A program made the translations under genes and the position numbers. From NCBI RefSeq assembly GCF_900188165.1, contig NZ_FZOS01000010.1, forward strand, positions 62,001 to 126,000: a stretch of DNA of 64,000 bases. The letters are read 5' to 3'. Below the pieces are notes generated by a model, which was given only the letters and a program-made list of their open reading frames with translations, searched no databases and was not told the origin of the DNA. This document shows positions 47,797 to 56,425 of this stretch, piece after piece; the stretch's first letter is position 1; each line of letters starts with the position of its first letter. Source of the DNA: Edaphosphingomonas laterariae (lineage in GTDB: Bacteria > Pseudomonadota > Alphaproteobacteria > Sphingomonadales > Sphingomonadaceae).

Positions 47797-47821
47797 GATC
47801 GTTCAGCAATACCGACGCGGC

Positions 47822-48163
47822 TTATTCGTAATCGCCGCCGATATTCTGGTTGCGCGGCGGCGCGGCCGCGGTGAGGCGCAGCGCCTCGGCCGATGCGGCG
47901 AGCGAGCCGATTTCGTCCGGCGCATCCTCATCGTCAACGCGAACGCGCTGGAGGTTGCCGACGACCGCTTCGTGCAGGTCGGTCGGGGTGACCGTCTGCT
48001 CCGCGATCTCGCGCAGCGCGACGACGGGGTTTTTATCGCGATCGCGGTCGAGCGTCAGCTCCGCACCGCCGGAAATCTGCCGCGCGCGCTGGGCGGCGAG
48101 CAGCACCAGATCGAAACGGTTCGGAATCTTGTCGACGCAATCCTCGACGGTGACGCGCGCCAT
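47822..48163 (-). CDS. rpoZ: DNA-directed RNA polymerase omega subunit
   Basis: Omega helps fold and keep the beta-prime subunit in RNA polymerase. The 113-residue protein begins [20 protein letters not shown] and has [13 protein letters not shown], both conserved. A stretch [20 protein letters not shown] and an acidic then Pro/Asn-rich tail follow, as in alphaproteobacteria. ATG 48163 gives the standard N-terminus; the longer frame to 48232 adds unrelated residues. rsh is not adjacent here, although rpoZ and the Rel/Spo gene are neighbours in many bacteria. Confidence 0.96.
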   Translation of the reverse strand: MARVTVEDCVDKIPNRFDLVLLAAQRARQISGGAELTLDRDRDKNPVVALREIAEQTVTPTDLHEAVVGNLQRVRVDDEDAPDEIGSLAASAEALRLTAAAPPRNQNIGGDYE

Positions 48164-48318
48164 CTGTCGCTCCGCTTGATTGTTGAGCTTCGGGAAAGGG
48201 TGGCCGCTAGCAGCCGACAGCCGCCGAGTCAATGAAATCGGCGGCCACCGCCCCGTGCTGCCTTGCCACGCCCGGGCCCGGATTGCGCCCGCGCGGTTGC
48301 TGGCGCATGCACTGGGCC

Positions 48319-49512
48319 ATGAACGACAGCGTCACCAGCGTGGATGGCGAAGCAGCCGGGCAGCCCGATCATTTCATGGTCGCGGGCAACCGGCTCGAAC
48401 TGCTGACCGAAGGGCCGCAGCGGCTGGCCGCCTTGCTCGCGCTGATCGATGGCGCCACGTCCAGCCTGCGCCTGCTTTATTACATCTACACCAGCGATCG
48501 ATCGGGCCAGGCCGTCCGCGATGCGCTGATGGCGGCGCTCGATCGCGGCGTGCGCGTGTCGCTGATCGTCGATGGCTTCGGCAGCTATCCCAATCTCGAA
48601 TTTTTCCGCCCGCTTGAGCAGAAGGGCGCCAGCATCTGCCGCTTCATCCCGCGCATCGGCCGCCGCTTCCTGCTGCGTAACCACCAGAAGCTCACCCTGG
48701 CCGATGATTCGCGCGCGCTGGTTGGCGGATTCAACATCGAGGACGATTATTTCGCCGATACCGACGCGCCCGATGCGTGGCGCGATCTCGGCCTGCTTGT
48801 CGAAGGGCCGGCCGCGCGACGGCTGGCCGGCTATTTCGACGCGCTGTCGCAATGGGCGCACACCCCCAAGGCGCCGATGCGCGATCTGCGCCGCGCGCTC
48901 GGCCGGTGGAGCGAGCATGCCGGCCCGATTCGCTGGCTGATGGGCGGGCCGACGCGCAAGCTCAGCCCCTGGGCGCAGGCACTGAAGGCCGATGCCTTCG
49001 CCGCGCTGCGCTTCGACGTGATCTCGGGCTATTTCATCCCCGGCCCCGGGATGTTGCGCCGCATCGGCCCCAAGCGCCGGCTCGGCCGCAGCCGCACGCG
49101 GATCGTCACCGCCGCCAAGTCGGATAATCTGTCGACGATCGCGGCCGCCCGCCACACCTATCGCCTGCTGCTCGACCGCGGTGTCGAAATCTATGAATTC
49201 GGCGCGTGCAAACTGCACACCAAGCTGATCGTGATCGACAATATCAGCTATATCGGCTCGGCCAATTTGGACATGCGCAGCCTCTATCTCAATCTGGAGA
49301 TCATGCTGCGGATCGACGACGCCGCCTTCGCCGATCATATGCGCGCTTATGTCGACCGGGAATGCGCGCTGTCCGCGCGGGTCACGCCGGAGGAGCATCG
49401 CCGCGAAGGCGGCTGGCTCGCCCGGTTGCGCTGGGGCTTCGCCTATTTCCTGCTCGCCGTCGTCGATCCGCGCCTGACCCGGCGGCTGAACTTCGGTGTC
49501 GAGGCCGAGTGA
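48319..49512 (+). CDS. Phospholipase D-family protein (cardiolipin synthase-like)
   Basis: This 397-residue protein has two HKD phosphodiesterase motifs, [20 protein letters not shown] and [20 protein letters not shown], both with the HxKxxxxD pattern. The family includes bacterial cardiolipin synthases, which join two phosphatidyl groups. It lacks the N-terminal membrane helices of classical Cls enzymes, but carries a C-terminal hydrophobic segment ([19 protein letters not shown]) that could touch the membrane. ATG 48319 is chosen; ATG 48307 would add four residues. It probably stands alone. Confidence 0.9.
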   Translation: MNDSVTSVDGEAAGQPDHFMVAGNRLELLTEGPQRLAALLALIDGATSSLRLLYYIYTSDRSGQAVRDALMAALDRGVRVSLIVDGFGSYPNLEFFRPLEQKGASICRFIPRIGRRFLLRNHQKLTLADDSRALVGGFNIEDDYFADTDAPDAWRDLGLLVEGPAARRLAGYFDALSQWAHTPKAPMRDLRRALGRWSEHAGPIRWLMGGPTRKLSPWAQALKADAFAALRFDVISGYFIPGPGMLRRIGPKRRLGRSRTRIVTAAKSDNLSTIAAARHTYRLLLDRGVEIYEFGACKLHTKLIVIDNISYIGSANLDMRSLYLNLEIMLRIDDAAFADHMRAYVDRECALSARVTPEEHRREGGWLARLRWGFAYFLLAVVDPRLTRRLNFGVEAE

Positions 49513-49611
49513 TTTTCGCGGCCGGCGATTGCGGCGATCGCGCTGCGTTTCGGCCAGCGCGACTCAAGCCCGCCACCCGCGATTGACGCCCGCCGGTTGC
49601 GGGCGGATGCC

Positions 49612-50574
49612 ATGGCCATGCCCCGCGAAACCACGCCACCCCGCATCCTGAGCGCCTTTGCCGGCCGCATCGTCACCGCAGGCGAAGTGGCGGCGGGGCA
49701 CGATCTCAGCGGCCGCACGGCGATCGTCACCGGCGGCGCGGGCGGCATCGGGCTGGAAATCGCGCGCACGCTGGCGGTGGCCGGCGCCACCGTCACGCTC
49801 GCCGTCCGCTCGCGCGATGCCGGCGCGGCCGCGGCTGCCGAGATCAATCGCGCGGTCGGCCGCGCCGCCGCCAGCGCCGCCTTCCTCGACCTGGCCGACC
49901 TGGCCACCGTGCGCGGCTTCACCCGCATATGGGGCGGCCGCCCGCTCGATCTGCTGATCGCCAATGCAGGCGTGATGGCGACGCCCGAAAGCCGCACCGC
50001 GCAGGGCCATGAAAGCCAGTTCGGCATCAATCATCTCGGCCATTTCCAGCTCGCCACGGGCCTCGTCCCCGCGCTGGCAGCGGCGGGATCGGCGCGGGTG
50101 GTGATGATGAGCTCGGCCGGGCATCACGATGCCGATGTCGATCTCGATGACCCCGATTGGCGGCGCCGGACCTATGATCCCTTCCTGGCCTATGGCGCGT
50201 CCAAGACCGCCAACAACCTGTTCGCCGTCGGCTTCAGCCGCCACTTCGCCGATGACGGGATCACCGCCAACGCCGTCCACCCTGGCGCGGTCGCCACCGC
50301 GCTCGGCCGCCATGTCCGGCCCGAACAGATCGCCGATCGCGGCTGGGATTTTTCCACCATCGCCATGCAGACGCCCGAACAGGGCGCCGCCACCGCCATA
50401 TGGGCGTCCACCGCGCCCGAACTGGCCGGGATCGGCGGGCTTTATCTGGAAGAATGTGGCGAGGCGCCGCCCTGGTCGGCCGAACGGCCGCTCTGGGGCG
50501 TGAAGCCCTATTCGCGCGATCCTGACCGGGCCGAGGCGCTATGGGCGCTGTCCGAACGACTGGTGGCCGGCTGA
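49612..50574 (+). CDS. Short-chain dehydrogenase/reductase
   Basis: This protein of about 320 residues is a classical-type SDR, close to the retinol dehydrogenase/oxidoreductase group. The cofactor motif is [14 protein letters not shown] (TGxxxGIG), an Arg after beta-2 (AVRSRD) suggests NADP(H), NAG is seen in [11 protein letters not shown], Ser in VMMSSAGHH and the catalytic YGASK in [10 protein letters not shown]. The substrate is unknown. There is a 30-residue N-terminal extension before the Rossmann fold. Either ATG 49612 or 49618 could be the start. Confidence 0.9.
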   Translation: MAMPRETTPPRILSAFAGRIVTAGEVAAGHDLSGRTAIVTGGAGGIGLEIARTLAVAGATVTLAVRSRDAGAAAAAEINRAVGRAAASAAFLDLADLATVRGFTRIWGGRPLDLLIANAGVMATPESRTAQGHESQFGINHLGHFQLATGLVPALAAAGSARVVMMSSAGHHDADVDLDDPDWRRRTYDPFLAYGASKTANNLFAVGFSRHFADDGITANAVHPGAVATALGRHVRPEQIADRGWDFSTIAMQTPEQGAATAIWASTAPELAGIGGLYLEECGEAPPWSAERPLWGVKPYSRDPDRAEALWALSERLVAG

Positions 50575-50708
50575 CGGTTTGGGCCCGGCGCGGTTGCCAA
50601 ATCCATGAAGCTCCGCTAATGGCCCCGGCTTCCCGCGATTCTGCAGGACTGCCCGGCCGGTATGGGCTGCCGAGGCCGTCCCATGACGTCGCATATCAGG
50701 AGACGAAA

Positions 50709-50912
50709 ATGCCCAAACTCAAGACCAAGAGCGGGGTCAAGAAGCGGTTCAAGCTGACCGCGACCGGCAAGGTGAAGCACGGCGTCGCCGGCAAGCGCCA
50801 CCGCCTGATCTCGCACAACGCCAAGTATATCCGCCAGAACCGCGGCACCACCGTGCTTTCCGATGCCGATTCGCGCACCGTGAAGCTGTGGGCGCCCTAC
50901 GGCCTCAACTAA
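50709..50912 (+). CDS. rpmI: 50S ribosomal protein L35
   Basis: This 67-residue protein begins [20 protein letters not shown] and has the basic stretch [20 protein letters not shown], the normal bacterial L35 pattern and length. An AGGAGACGA ribosome site precedes the ATG. It is followed 12 bases on by rplT. The translation factor gene infC, often upstream of rpmI, is absent here; an SDR gene takes that place, so the operon promoter should lie in 50575-50708. Confidence 0.97.
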   Translation: MPKLKTKSGVKKRFKLTATGKVKHGVAGKRHRLISHNAKYIRQNRGTTVLSDADSRTVKLWAPYGLN

Positions 50913-50924
50913 GGAGACTGACGG

Positions 50925-51302
50925 ATGGCACGCGTAAAGCGGGGTGTAACCACCCGTGCGAAGCACAATCGCATTCTCGATTCGGCGAAGGGCTATTATG
51001 GCCGTCGCAAGAACACGATCCGCATCGCCCGTCAGGCGGTGGAAAAGGCCGGTCAGTACGCCTATCGCGACCGCAAGGTTAAGAAGCGTTCGTTCCGCGC
51101 GCTGTGGATCCAGCGTATCAACGCTGCGGTCCGCGCCGAAGGCCTGACCTATGGCGTGTTCATGCACGGCCTGAAGCTTGCCGGCATCGAACTGGACCGG
51201 AAGGTCCTGGCCGACATGGCGATGCACGAAGGCGCCGCCTTTAGCGCCGTCGTGGCCCAGGCCAAGGCGGCCCTGCCGGAAGGCGCCCGCGTCGCGGCGT
51301 AA
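50925..51302 (+). CDS. rplT: 50S ribosomal protein L20
   Basis: L20 is needed early in 50S assembly and in some bacteria represses its own operon. The 125-residue protein begins [20 protein letters not shown] and carries the basic stretch [20 protein letters not shown], then [20 protein letters not shown] and the C-terminal RNA-binding helices. The length is a little above the usual 118. AAGGAG lies ahead of the ATG. pheS and pheT follow after a hairpin. Confidence 0.97.
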   Translation: MARVKRGVTTRAKHNRILDSAKGYYGRRKNTIRIARQAVEKAGQYAYRDRKVKKRSFRALWIQRINAAVRAEGLTYGVFMHGLKLAGIELDRKVLADMAMHEGAAFSAVVAQAKAALPEGARVAA

Positions 51303-51326
51303 CGGCAGCAAGCCTGAAGCTCTGAA

Positions 51327-51363
51327 GGGCGCGGACTACACCCATGTGGTCCGCGCCCTTTGC
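51327..51363 (+). terminator. Hairpin between rplT and pheS, terminator or attenuator
   Basis: AGGGCGCGGAC and GTCCGCGCCCT form a perfect 11-bp stem with a 12-base loop, followed by TTGCTTATG. The T-tract is poor. It could end the ribosomal transcript or limit read-through into pheST. No phenylalanine-rich leader peptide was seen. Confidence 0.6.
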
Positions 51364-51451
51364 TTATGTCGGCCGCGAGGGCCTTGATTAGCGCAGCCCC
51401 CCCCGACTACGGGATTTGGCGCTCGGCCTGCGCGGCGATGACGGGGTAGAA

Positions 51452-52540
51452 ATGACCGACCTGAACGAGATTCGATCGAAGCTGCTTTCGATCACCGAAG
51501 CCGCCGACAGCCTTGACGCCATTGAGGCCGCGCGCGTGACCGCGCTGGGCAAAGCGAGCGAGATTGCCGCCTTGATGAAGACGCTGGGCGGGATGAGCGC
51601 CGAGGAGCGGCAGGTGCAGGCACCGCTGATCCAGGGCCTGCGCGCCGAAGTGAGCGACGCCATCGCCGCCCGCAAGGCCGCGCTCGAAGCCGCCGCGCTC
51701 GAAGCGCGCCTCGCCACCGAGACGATCGACCTGACGCTGCCGGCCGGCGCCGCGGCGCAGGGTTCCGTCCACCCGGTCGCGCAGGTGATGGACGAGCTGG
51801 CCGAAATCTTCGCGGATCTCGGCTTCGCGGTCGCCACCGGCCCCGAGATCGAGGACGACTGGCACAATTTCACCGCGCTCAACATTCCCGAGACGCATCC
51901 GGCGCGCGCGATGCACGACACCTTCTACTTCCCCGACGAAGCCGCGCGGGATGGCAAGAAGATGCTGCTGCGCACGCACACCTCGCCCGTGCAGATCCGC
52001 ACGATGATGAGCGAGATGCCGCCGATCCGCATCATCGCGCCGGGCCGCACCTATCGTTCGGATTCGGATGCCACGCACACGCCGATGTTCCATCAGGTCG
52101 AAGGGCTGGTGATCGACAAGGGCATCACCCTCGGCCACCTGAAATGGACGCTCGAAACCTTCGTGAAGGCCTTTTTCGAGCGCGATGACATCGTGCTGCG
52201 CCTGCGCCCGAGCTATTTCCCCTTCACCGAGCCCTCGGCGGAGGTCGATGTCGGCTACACGCTGGTCGATGGCCGCCGCGTCATCGGCGGCGCCGAACCC
52301 GATGGCTGGATGGAAATCCTCGGCTCCGGCATGGTCCACCCCAAGGTGATCGCCGCCTGCGGGCTCGATCCCGACGAATGGCAGGGCTTTGCCTTCGGCT
52401 GCGGCATCGATCGGCTGGCGATGCTCAAATATGGCATGGACGATCTCCGCGCCTTCTTCGACGGCGATCTGCGCTGGCTGAAGCATTATGGCTTCGCCGC
52501 GCTCGACGTTCCCACGCTTTCGGCCGGAGTCGGCGCATGA
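51452..52540 (+). CDS. pheS: Phenylalanyl-tRNA synthetase alpha subunit
   Basis: The alpha subunit carries the aminoacylation site that attaches phenylalanine to tRNA-Phe. The 362-residue protein has an N-terminal coiled coil (about 1-85), then motif 1 around [19 protein letters not shown], motif 2 [20 protein letters not shown] and motif 3 [22 protein letters not shown] 51452 ([11 protein letters not shown]) has GGGG upstream. The stop overlaps the pheT start by ATGA, so the two chains are made together. Confidence 0.97.
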   Translation: MTDLNEIRSKLLSITEAADSLDAIEAARVTALGKASEIAALMKTLGGMSAEERQVQAPLIQGLRAEVSDAIAARKAALEAAALEARLATETIDLTLPAGAAAQGSVHPVAQVMDELAEIFADLGFAVATGPEIEDDWHNFTALNIPETHPARAMHDTFYFPDEAARDGKKMLLRTHTSPVQIRTMMSEMPPIRIIAPGRTYRSDSDATHTPMFHQVEGLVIDKGITLGHLKWTLETFVKAFFERDDIVLRLRPSYFPFTEPSAEVDVGYTLVDGRRVIGGAEPDGWMEILGSGMVHPKVIAACGLDPDEWQGFAFGCGIDRLAMLKYGMDDLRAFFDGDLRWLKHYGFAALDVPTLSAGVGA

Positions 52541-54906
52541 AGTTCACCCTCTCCTGGCTCAAGGACCATCTCGACACCGAGGCGAGCCTCGACGAGATCC
52601 TCGTCGCGCTCACCCAGGTCGGGCTCGAGGTCGAAGGCGTCGACGATCCCGCCGCCAAGCTCGGTGCTTTCCGCATCGCCCGCATCCTGACCGCCGAACG
52701 CCACCCGCAGGCGGACAAGCTGCAGGTGCTTTCGGTCGATACCGGCGAGGGCGATCCGCTGCAGGTCGTGTGCGGCGCACCCAATGCGCGCGCCGGCCTT
52801 GTCGGCGTGTTCGGCGCGCCGGGCACCTATGTCCCCGGGCTCGACGTGACCTTGAAGATCGCGGCGATCCGCGGGGTCGAATCGCGCGGCATGATGTGCT
52901 CGATGCGCGAACTCGAACTGTCCGACGCGCATGAAGGAATTATCGAGCTGCCGTTCGACGCGCCGGTGGGCGAAGCCTATGCCCAGTGGGCCGGCCTCAC
53001 CGATCCGGTGATCGACATCGCCATCACCCCCAACCGGCAGGATTGCATGGGCGTGCGCGGCATTGCCCGCGATCTTGCCGCCGCCGGCCTTGGCGAACTG
53101 AAGCCGCTCGACGTGCCCGCGATCCGTGGCGGCTTCCCCTGCCCGATCGACATTCGCATCGAAGACGCGGAAGGCTGCCCGGCCTATTTCGGCCGCGTCG
53201 TGCGCGGTGTGAAGAACGGCGCCTCGCCCGAATGGCTGGCCAATCGCCTGAAGGCGGTGGGCCAGCGGCCGATCTCCGCGCTGGTCGACATCACCAATTA
53301 TGTGATGCTCGATCATGGCCGTCCGCTGCACGTCTATGATCTGGCGACGCTGAAGGGCGCGCTGGTCGCCCGCCGCGCCAGGGATGGCGAGACGGTGCTG
53401 GCGCTCAACGGCAAGACCTACACGCTCGATCCCGCGATCACCGTGATCGCCGACGACGTGGATGTGCATGACCTTGGCGGCATCATGGGCGGCGAGCATT
53501 CGGGCGTGACCGAGACGACCACCGACGTCGTGATCGAATGCGCCTATTTCACGCCCGAGCATATCGCGCGGACCGGCCAGAAGCTGGGCCTGACCAGCGA
53601 TGCCCGCACCCGTTTCGAACGCGGTGTCGATCCGGCCTTCCTGGGCGACGGCCTCGCCATCGCCACCCGTCTTGTCCAGCAGCTGTGCGGCGGCGAGGCA
53701 TCGGACGTGGTGGAAGCGGGCGAGCCGCCGCTGGGCGTCCGCACGCTCCGCTTCGACCCGAACCTGACCGAACAACTGGCCGGCCTTGCCGTGCCCGCCG
53801 ATCGCCAGCGCGCCATCCTGTCGAGCCTCGGCTTCGGGGTCGATGCCGGCTGGACGGTGCTGATCCCCAGCTGGCGCCGCGACATCGACGGGCTGGCCGA
53901 TCTGGTCGAGGAAATCGTCCGCATCGAAGGCATCGACAAGGTGCCGTCGACCCCGTTGCCGCGCGCCGAGGGCGTGGCCCGCCCGACCGCGACGCCGGCC
54001 CAGCTGGTCGAACGCAAGGTGCGCCGCACCGCCGCCGCGCGCGGACTGAACGAAGCCGTGACGTGGAGCTTCGTTTCCGAAGCGGAAGCCCAAGTGTTCG
54101 GCGGCGGCGCGTGGACGCTCGCCAACCCGATCAGCGAGGATCTGAAGGTGATGCGGCCGTCGCTGCTGCCCGGCCTGATCGCGGCGGCCAAGCGCAACGC
54201 CGATCGCGGCGCCACCGCCATCCGCCTGTTCGAAGTCGGCCGTCGCTATCTGGCGGATGCCGAGCGCCCGACTTTGGGCTTCGTGCTGGCCGGCGACAAG
54301 GCGCCGCGCAACTGGCAGGGCGGCCGGGCGCAGGGCTTCGACGCCTATGACGCCAAGGCGGAAGCGATCGCGATCCTCGCCGCGGCCGGCGCCCCGGTCG
54401 ATCGGCTGCAGGTGATGGAGCCCGTGTCGGGCGTCTATCATCCCGGTCGATCCGCCACGCTGCGCCTGGGCCCGAAGACGGTGCTGGCCGAGTTCGGCGA
54501 ACTGCACCCGTCGACGACGCGCGCCTTCGATATCGATGGCACCGTGATCGCGGGTGAGATCTATCTCGATGCCATTCCGGCCAAGCGCGCGACCGGCTTC
54601 ATGCGCACCGCCTATCGCCCGCCGGCGCTGCAGCCGGTGACCCGCGATTTCGCCTTCCTCGTCCCGGCCGATCGCGCCGCCGACGAACTGGTGCGCGCGG
54701 TGAAAGGCGCGGACAAGGTGGCGATCATCGATGCCCGCCTGTTCGATGTGTTCACCGGCCAGGGCGTGCCCGAAGGCCAGAAATCGCTGGCGATCGAGGT
54801 GACGCTGCAACCCGGCGACAAGAGCTTCACCGATGCCGATCTGCAGGCGATCGCGGCGAAGATCGTCGCCGCCGCCACCAAGATCGGCGCCAGCCTGCGC
54901 GGCTGA
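52537..54906 (+). CDS. pheT: Phenylalanyl-tRNA synthetase beta subunit
   Basis: The beta subunit completes the (alpha-beta)2 enzyme, with editing and tRNA-binding domains. The 789-residue protein begins [21 protein letters not shown] tRNA-binding OB domain follows at about 40-150 ([20 protein letters not shown]), then the B3/B4 editing domain (about 200-400, [20 protein letters not shown]), the B5 domain, a class II-like core, and an anticodon-binding FDX-ACB domain at the C-terminus ([20 protein letters not shown]). The whole family layout is present. Confidence 0.97.
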   Translation: MKFTLSWLKDHLDTEASLDEILVALTQVGLEVEGVDDPAAKLGAFRIARILTAERHPQADKLQVLSVDTGEGDPLQVVCGAPNARAGLVGVFGAPGTYVPGLDVTLKIAAIRGVESRGMMCSMRELELSDAHEGIIELPFDAPVGEAYAQWAGLTDPVIDIAITPNRQDCMGVRGIARDLAAAGLGELKPLDVPAIRGGFPCPIDIRIEDAEGCPAYFGRVVRGVKNGASPEWLANRLKAVGQRPISALVDITNYVMLDHGRPLHVYDLATLKGALVARRARDGETVLALNGKTYTLDPAITVIADDVDVHDLGGIMGGEHSGVTETTTDVVIECAYFTPEHIARTGQKLGLTSDARTRFERGVDPAFLGDGLAIATRLVQQLCGGEASDVVEAGEPPLGVRTLRFDPNLTEQLAGLAVPADRQRAILSSLGFGVDAGWTVLIPSWRRDIDGLADLVEEIVRIEGIDKVPSTPLPRAEGVARPTATPAQLVERKVRRTAAARGLNEAVTWSFVSEAEAQVFGGGAWTLANPISEDLKVMRPSLLPGLIAAAKRNADRGATAIRLFEVGRRYLADAERPTLGFVLAGDKAPRNWQGGRAQGFDAYDAKAEAIAILAAAGAPVDRLQVMEPVSGVYHPGRSATLRLGPKTVLAEFGELHPSTTRAFDIDGTVIAGEIYLDAIPAKRATGFMRTAYRPPALQPVTRDFAFLVPADRAADELVRAVKGADKVAIIDARLFDVFTGQGVPEGQKSLAIEVTLQPGDKSFTDADLQAIAAKIVAAATKIGASLRG

Positions 54907-54962
54907 CGCCACCCGCTTCCCCCGCGCCGGACGGGCGGGGGAAGAAAAAATATCGCCGCGCA

Positions 54963-54989
54963 TGTCACAGGCGGCGATGCCGGCTCGTC
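54963..54989 (+). promoter_or_regulatory. ECF41-type promoter upstream of the CMD/sigma pair
   Basis: TGTCACA at 54963-54969 and CGTC at 54986-54989 are separated by exactly 16 bases. This is the published ECF41 sigma-factor promoter pattern as I recall it. Transcription would start near 54996, 27 bases before the CMD gene ATG at 55023. The sigma gene of this group is the second gene of the pair, so self-regulation is expected. Confidence 0.85.
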
Positions 54990-55022
54990 ATGGCAACGGA
55001 ACCCACGAAAGGAACCGTTGCC

Positions 55023-55484
55023 ATGACCGCCAAGCTTGACCCCTATGCCGCCCTGCCGACGCTGATGAAGCAGTGGACCGGCCTGTCGACCGCGATCGCC
55101 GCCAGCCTCGAACCCAGCCTGATCGAACTGGTCAAGATCCGCTCCTCGCTGATCAACCGGTGCGCCAACTGCATCAACATGCACACCGCCGAGGCGCGGG
55201 CGAAGGGCGAGACCGAACAGCGCATCTACCTGCTGTCGGCCTGGGCCGAGGCCCCCTGCTACACCCAACGCGAACGCGCCGCGCTCGGCTGGACGGATGC
55301 CTTGACGCGCCTTTCCGAAACGCACAGCCATGAGGCCGCCTATCAGGCGCTCCAGGCCGAATTCAGCGAGGAGGAACAGGTGAAGCTGACCTTGATGATC
55401 AACATCATCAATGGCTGGAACCGGATCGCCGTGGGCTTCGGCCTCTGGTACGAAAATGGCGCGCCGGCCAAGGTGGCCGCGTGA
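55023..55484 (+). CDS. AhpD-like carboxymuconolactone decarboxylase family protein
   Basis: This 153-residue all-helical protein of the CMD/AhpD group has the redox motif RCANCINMHTAEARAKGE, CxxC plus His, typical of alkylhydroperoxidase D-like proteins. A conserved MINIINGWNRIAVGFGLW segment lies near the end. Proteins of this type are the usual partner of ECF41 sigma factors. The physiological substrate is unknown. I chose ATG 55023 because an ATG at 54990 would lie at the -10 end of the promoter; AGGA lies nine bases upstream of 55023. The stop overlaps the start of the sigma gene. Confidence 0.93.
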   Translation: MTAKLDPYAALPTLMKQWTGLSTAIAASLEPSLIELVKIRSSLINRCANCINMHTAEARAKGETEQRIYLLSAWAEAPCYTQRERAALGWTDALTRLSETHSHEAAYQALQAEFSEEEQVKLTLMINIINGWNRIAVGFGLWYENGAPAKVAA

Positions 55485-56341
55485 TGGGCATGGCGGCGCA
55501 TGACGACGCGGCGGCCAGCTTCGATCCGCTGCGCCCCCGCCTCACCCGCGTCGCCTACCGCATGCTCGGCTCGGTCGCCGATGCCGAGGATGTGGTGCAG
55601 GAGGCCTTCATCCGCTGGATGGGGGCCGATCGCGCCGCCGTGATCGAGCCCGAGGCGTTCCTGCGCCGCACGGTGACGCGGCTCTGCCTCGATCAGCTCA
55701 AATCCGCGCGCCATCAGCGCGAAACCTATGTCGGCCCGTGGCTGCCCGATCCGATCGTCGAGGAGGAGGATGAGGAGGACGTCACCCTGCCGCTGATGCT
55801 CGCGCTGGAACGCCTCTCCCCGCTCGAACGCGCCGCCTTCCTGCTGCACGACGTGTTCGGGGTCGGTTTCGACGAGGTGGCGACCACCATCCAGCGCGAT
55901 TCCGCTGCCTGCCGCCAGCTCGCCGCGCGGGCGCGCACGCATGTCCGCGAGGCGCGGCCGCGCTATCAGGTGGAAAAGCGCAAGGGGCTGGAACTCGCCG
56001 CCGCCTTCTTCGCGGCCTCGCGCAGCGGCGACATGGGTGCGCTCGGCGCGCTGCTCGCCGCGGATGTCAGCATGCATGCCGATGGCGGCGGCAAGCGACC
56101 GGCGGCGGTGGGGCTGATCGCCGGCGCCGCTCACGTGCTGCAGCTTCACAAGGCGCTCGCCGTGCTGTTCCGCAAATATGGCTCGAACCTCGTCCGCACC
56201 GTCACGATCAACGGCCTGCCCGGCTTCATCACGCGCGAGGGGGATGGCGAATTGCAGACCACCGCGCTGGAGATCGCCGACGGCAAGATCGTCGCCATCT
56301 ACGTCATGCGTAACCCGGACAAGCTGAGGCACCTCAACTGA
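55484..56341 (+). CDS. ECF41-group sigma factor with SnoaL-like C-terminal domain
   Basis: This is an approximately 285-residue sigma factor. The core has region 2 (RVAYRMLGSVADAEDVVQEA, FIRW) and region 4 (LSPLERAAFLLHDVFGVGFD, EVATTIQRDSAACRQLAARA). The C-terminal 100 residues form a SnoaL-like domain that regulates this sigma class without a separate anti-sigma factor. Group hallmarks are visible: WLPDP between regions 2 and 4 (about 86-90), DGGGK at about 200-204 and NPDKL near the end. It follows the CMD gene directly. ATG 55484 has AAGGTGG upstream; GTG 55481 is an alternative. Confidence 0.94.
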   Translation: MGMAAHDDAAASFDPLRPRLTRVAYRMLGSVADAEDVVQEAFIRWMGADRAAVIEPEAFLRRTVTRLCLDQLKSARHQRETYVGPWLPDPIVEEEDEEDVTLPLMLALERLSPLERAAFLLHDVFGVGFDEVATTIQRDSAACRQLAARARTHVREARPRYQVEKRKGLELAAAFFAASRSGDMGALGALLAADVSMHADGGGKRPAAVGLIAGAAHVLQLHKALAVLFRKYGSNLVRTVTINGLPGFITREGDGELQTTALEIADGKIVAIYVMRNPDKLRHLN

Positions 56342-56425
56342 CGGCGGAGGCCCCGAGGTGCCTTATTGCAGTGAGACAGTGCCGCCGCTAGACCATCGCC
56401 AATCCATGGTCATGAAAGCCACTCG

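Noticed and set aside
54916-54944. Hairpin after pheT followed by an A-run
   Set aside because: CTTCCCCCGC/GCGGGGGAAG is a good stem, but the run after it is A, not T, in the direction of pheT. It is not a canonical terminator for the gene it follows.
52486-54963. 825-residue frame antisense to pheT
   Set aside because: Mirror of pheT codon bias, no family features.
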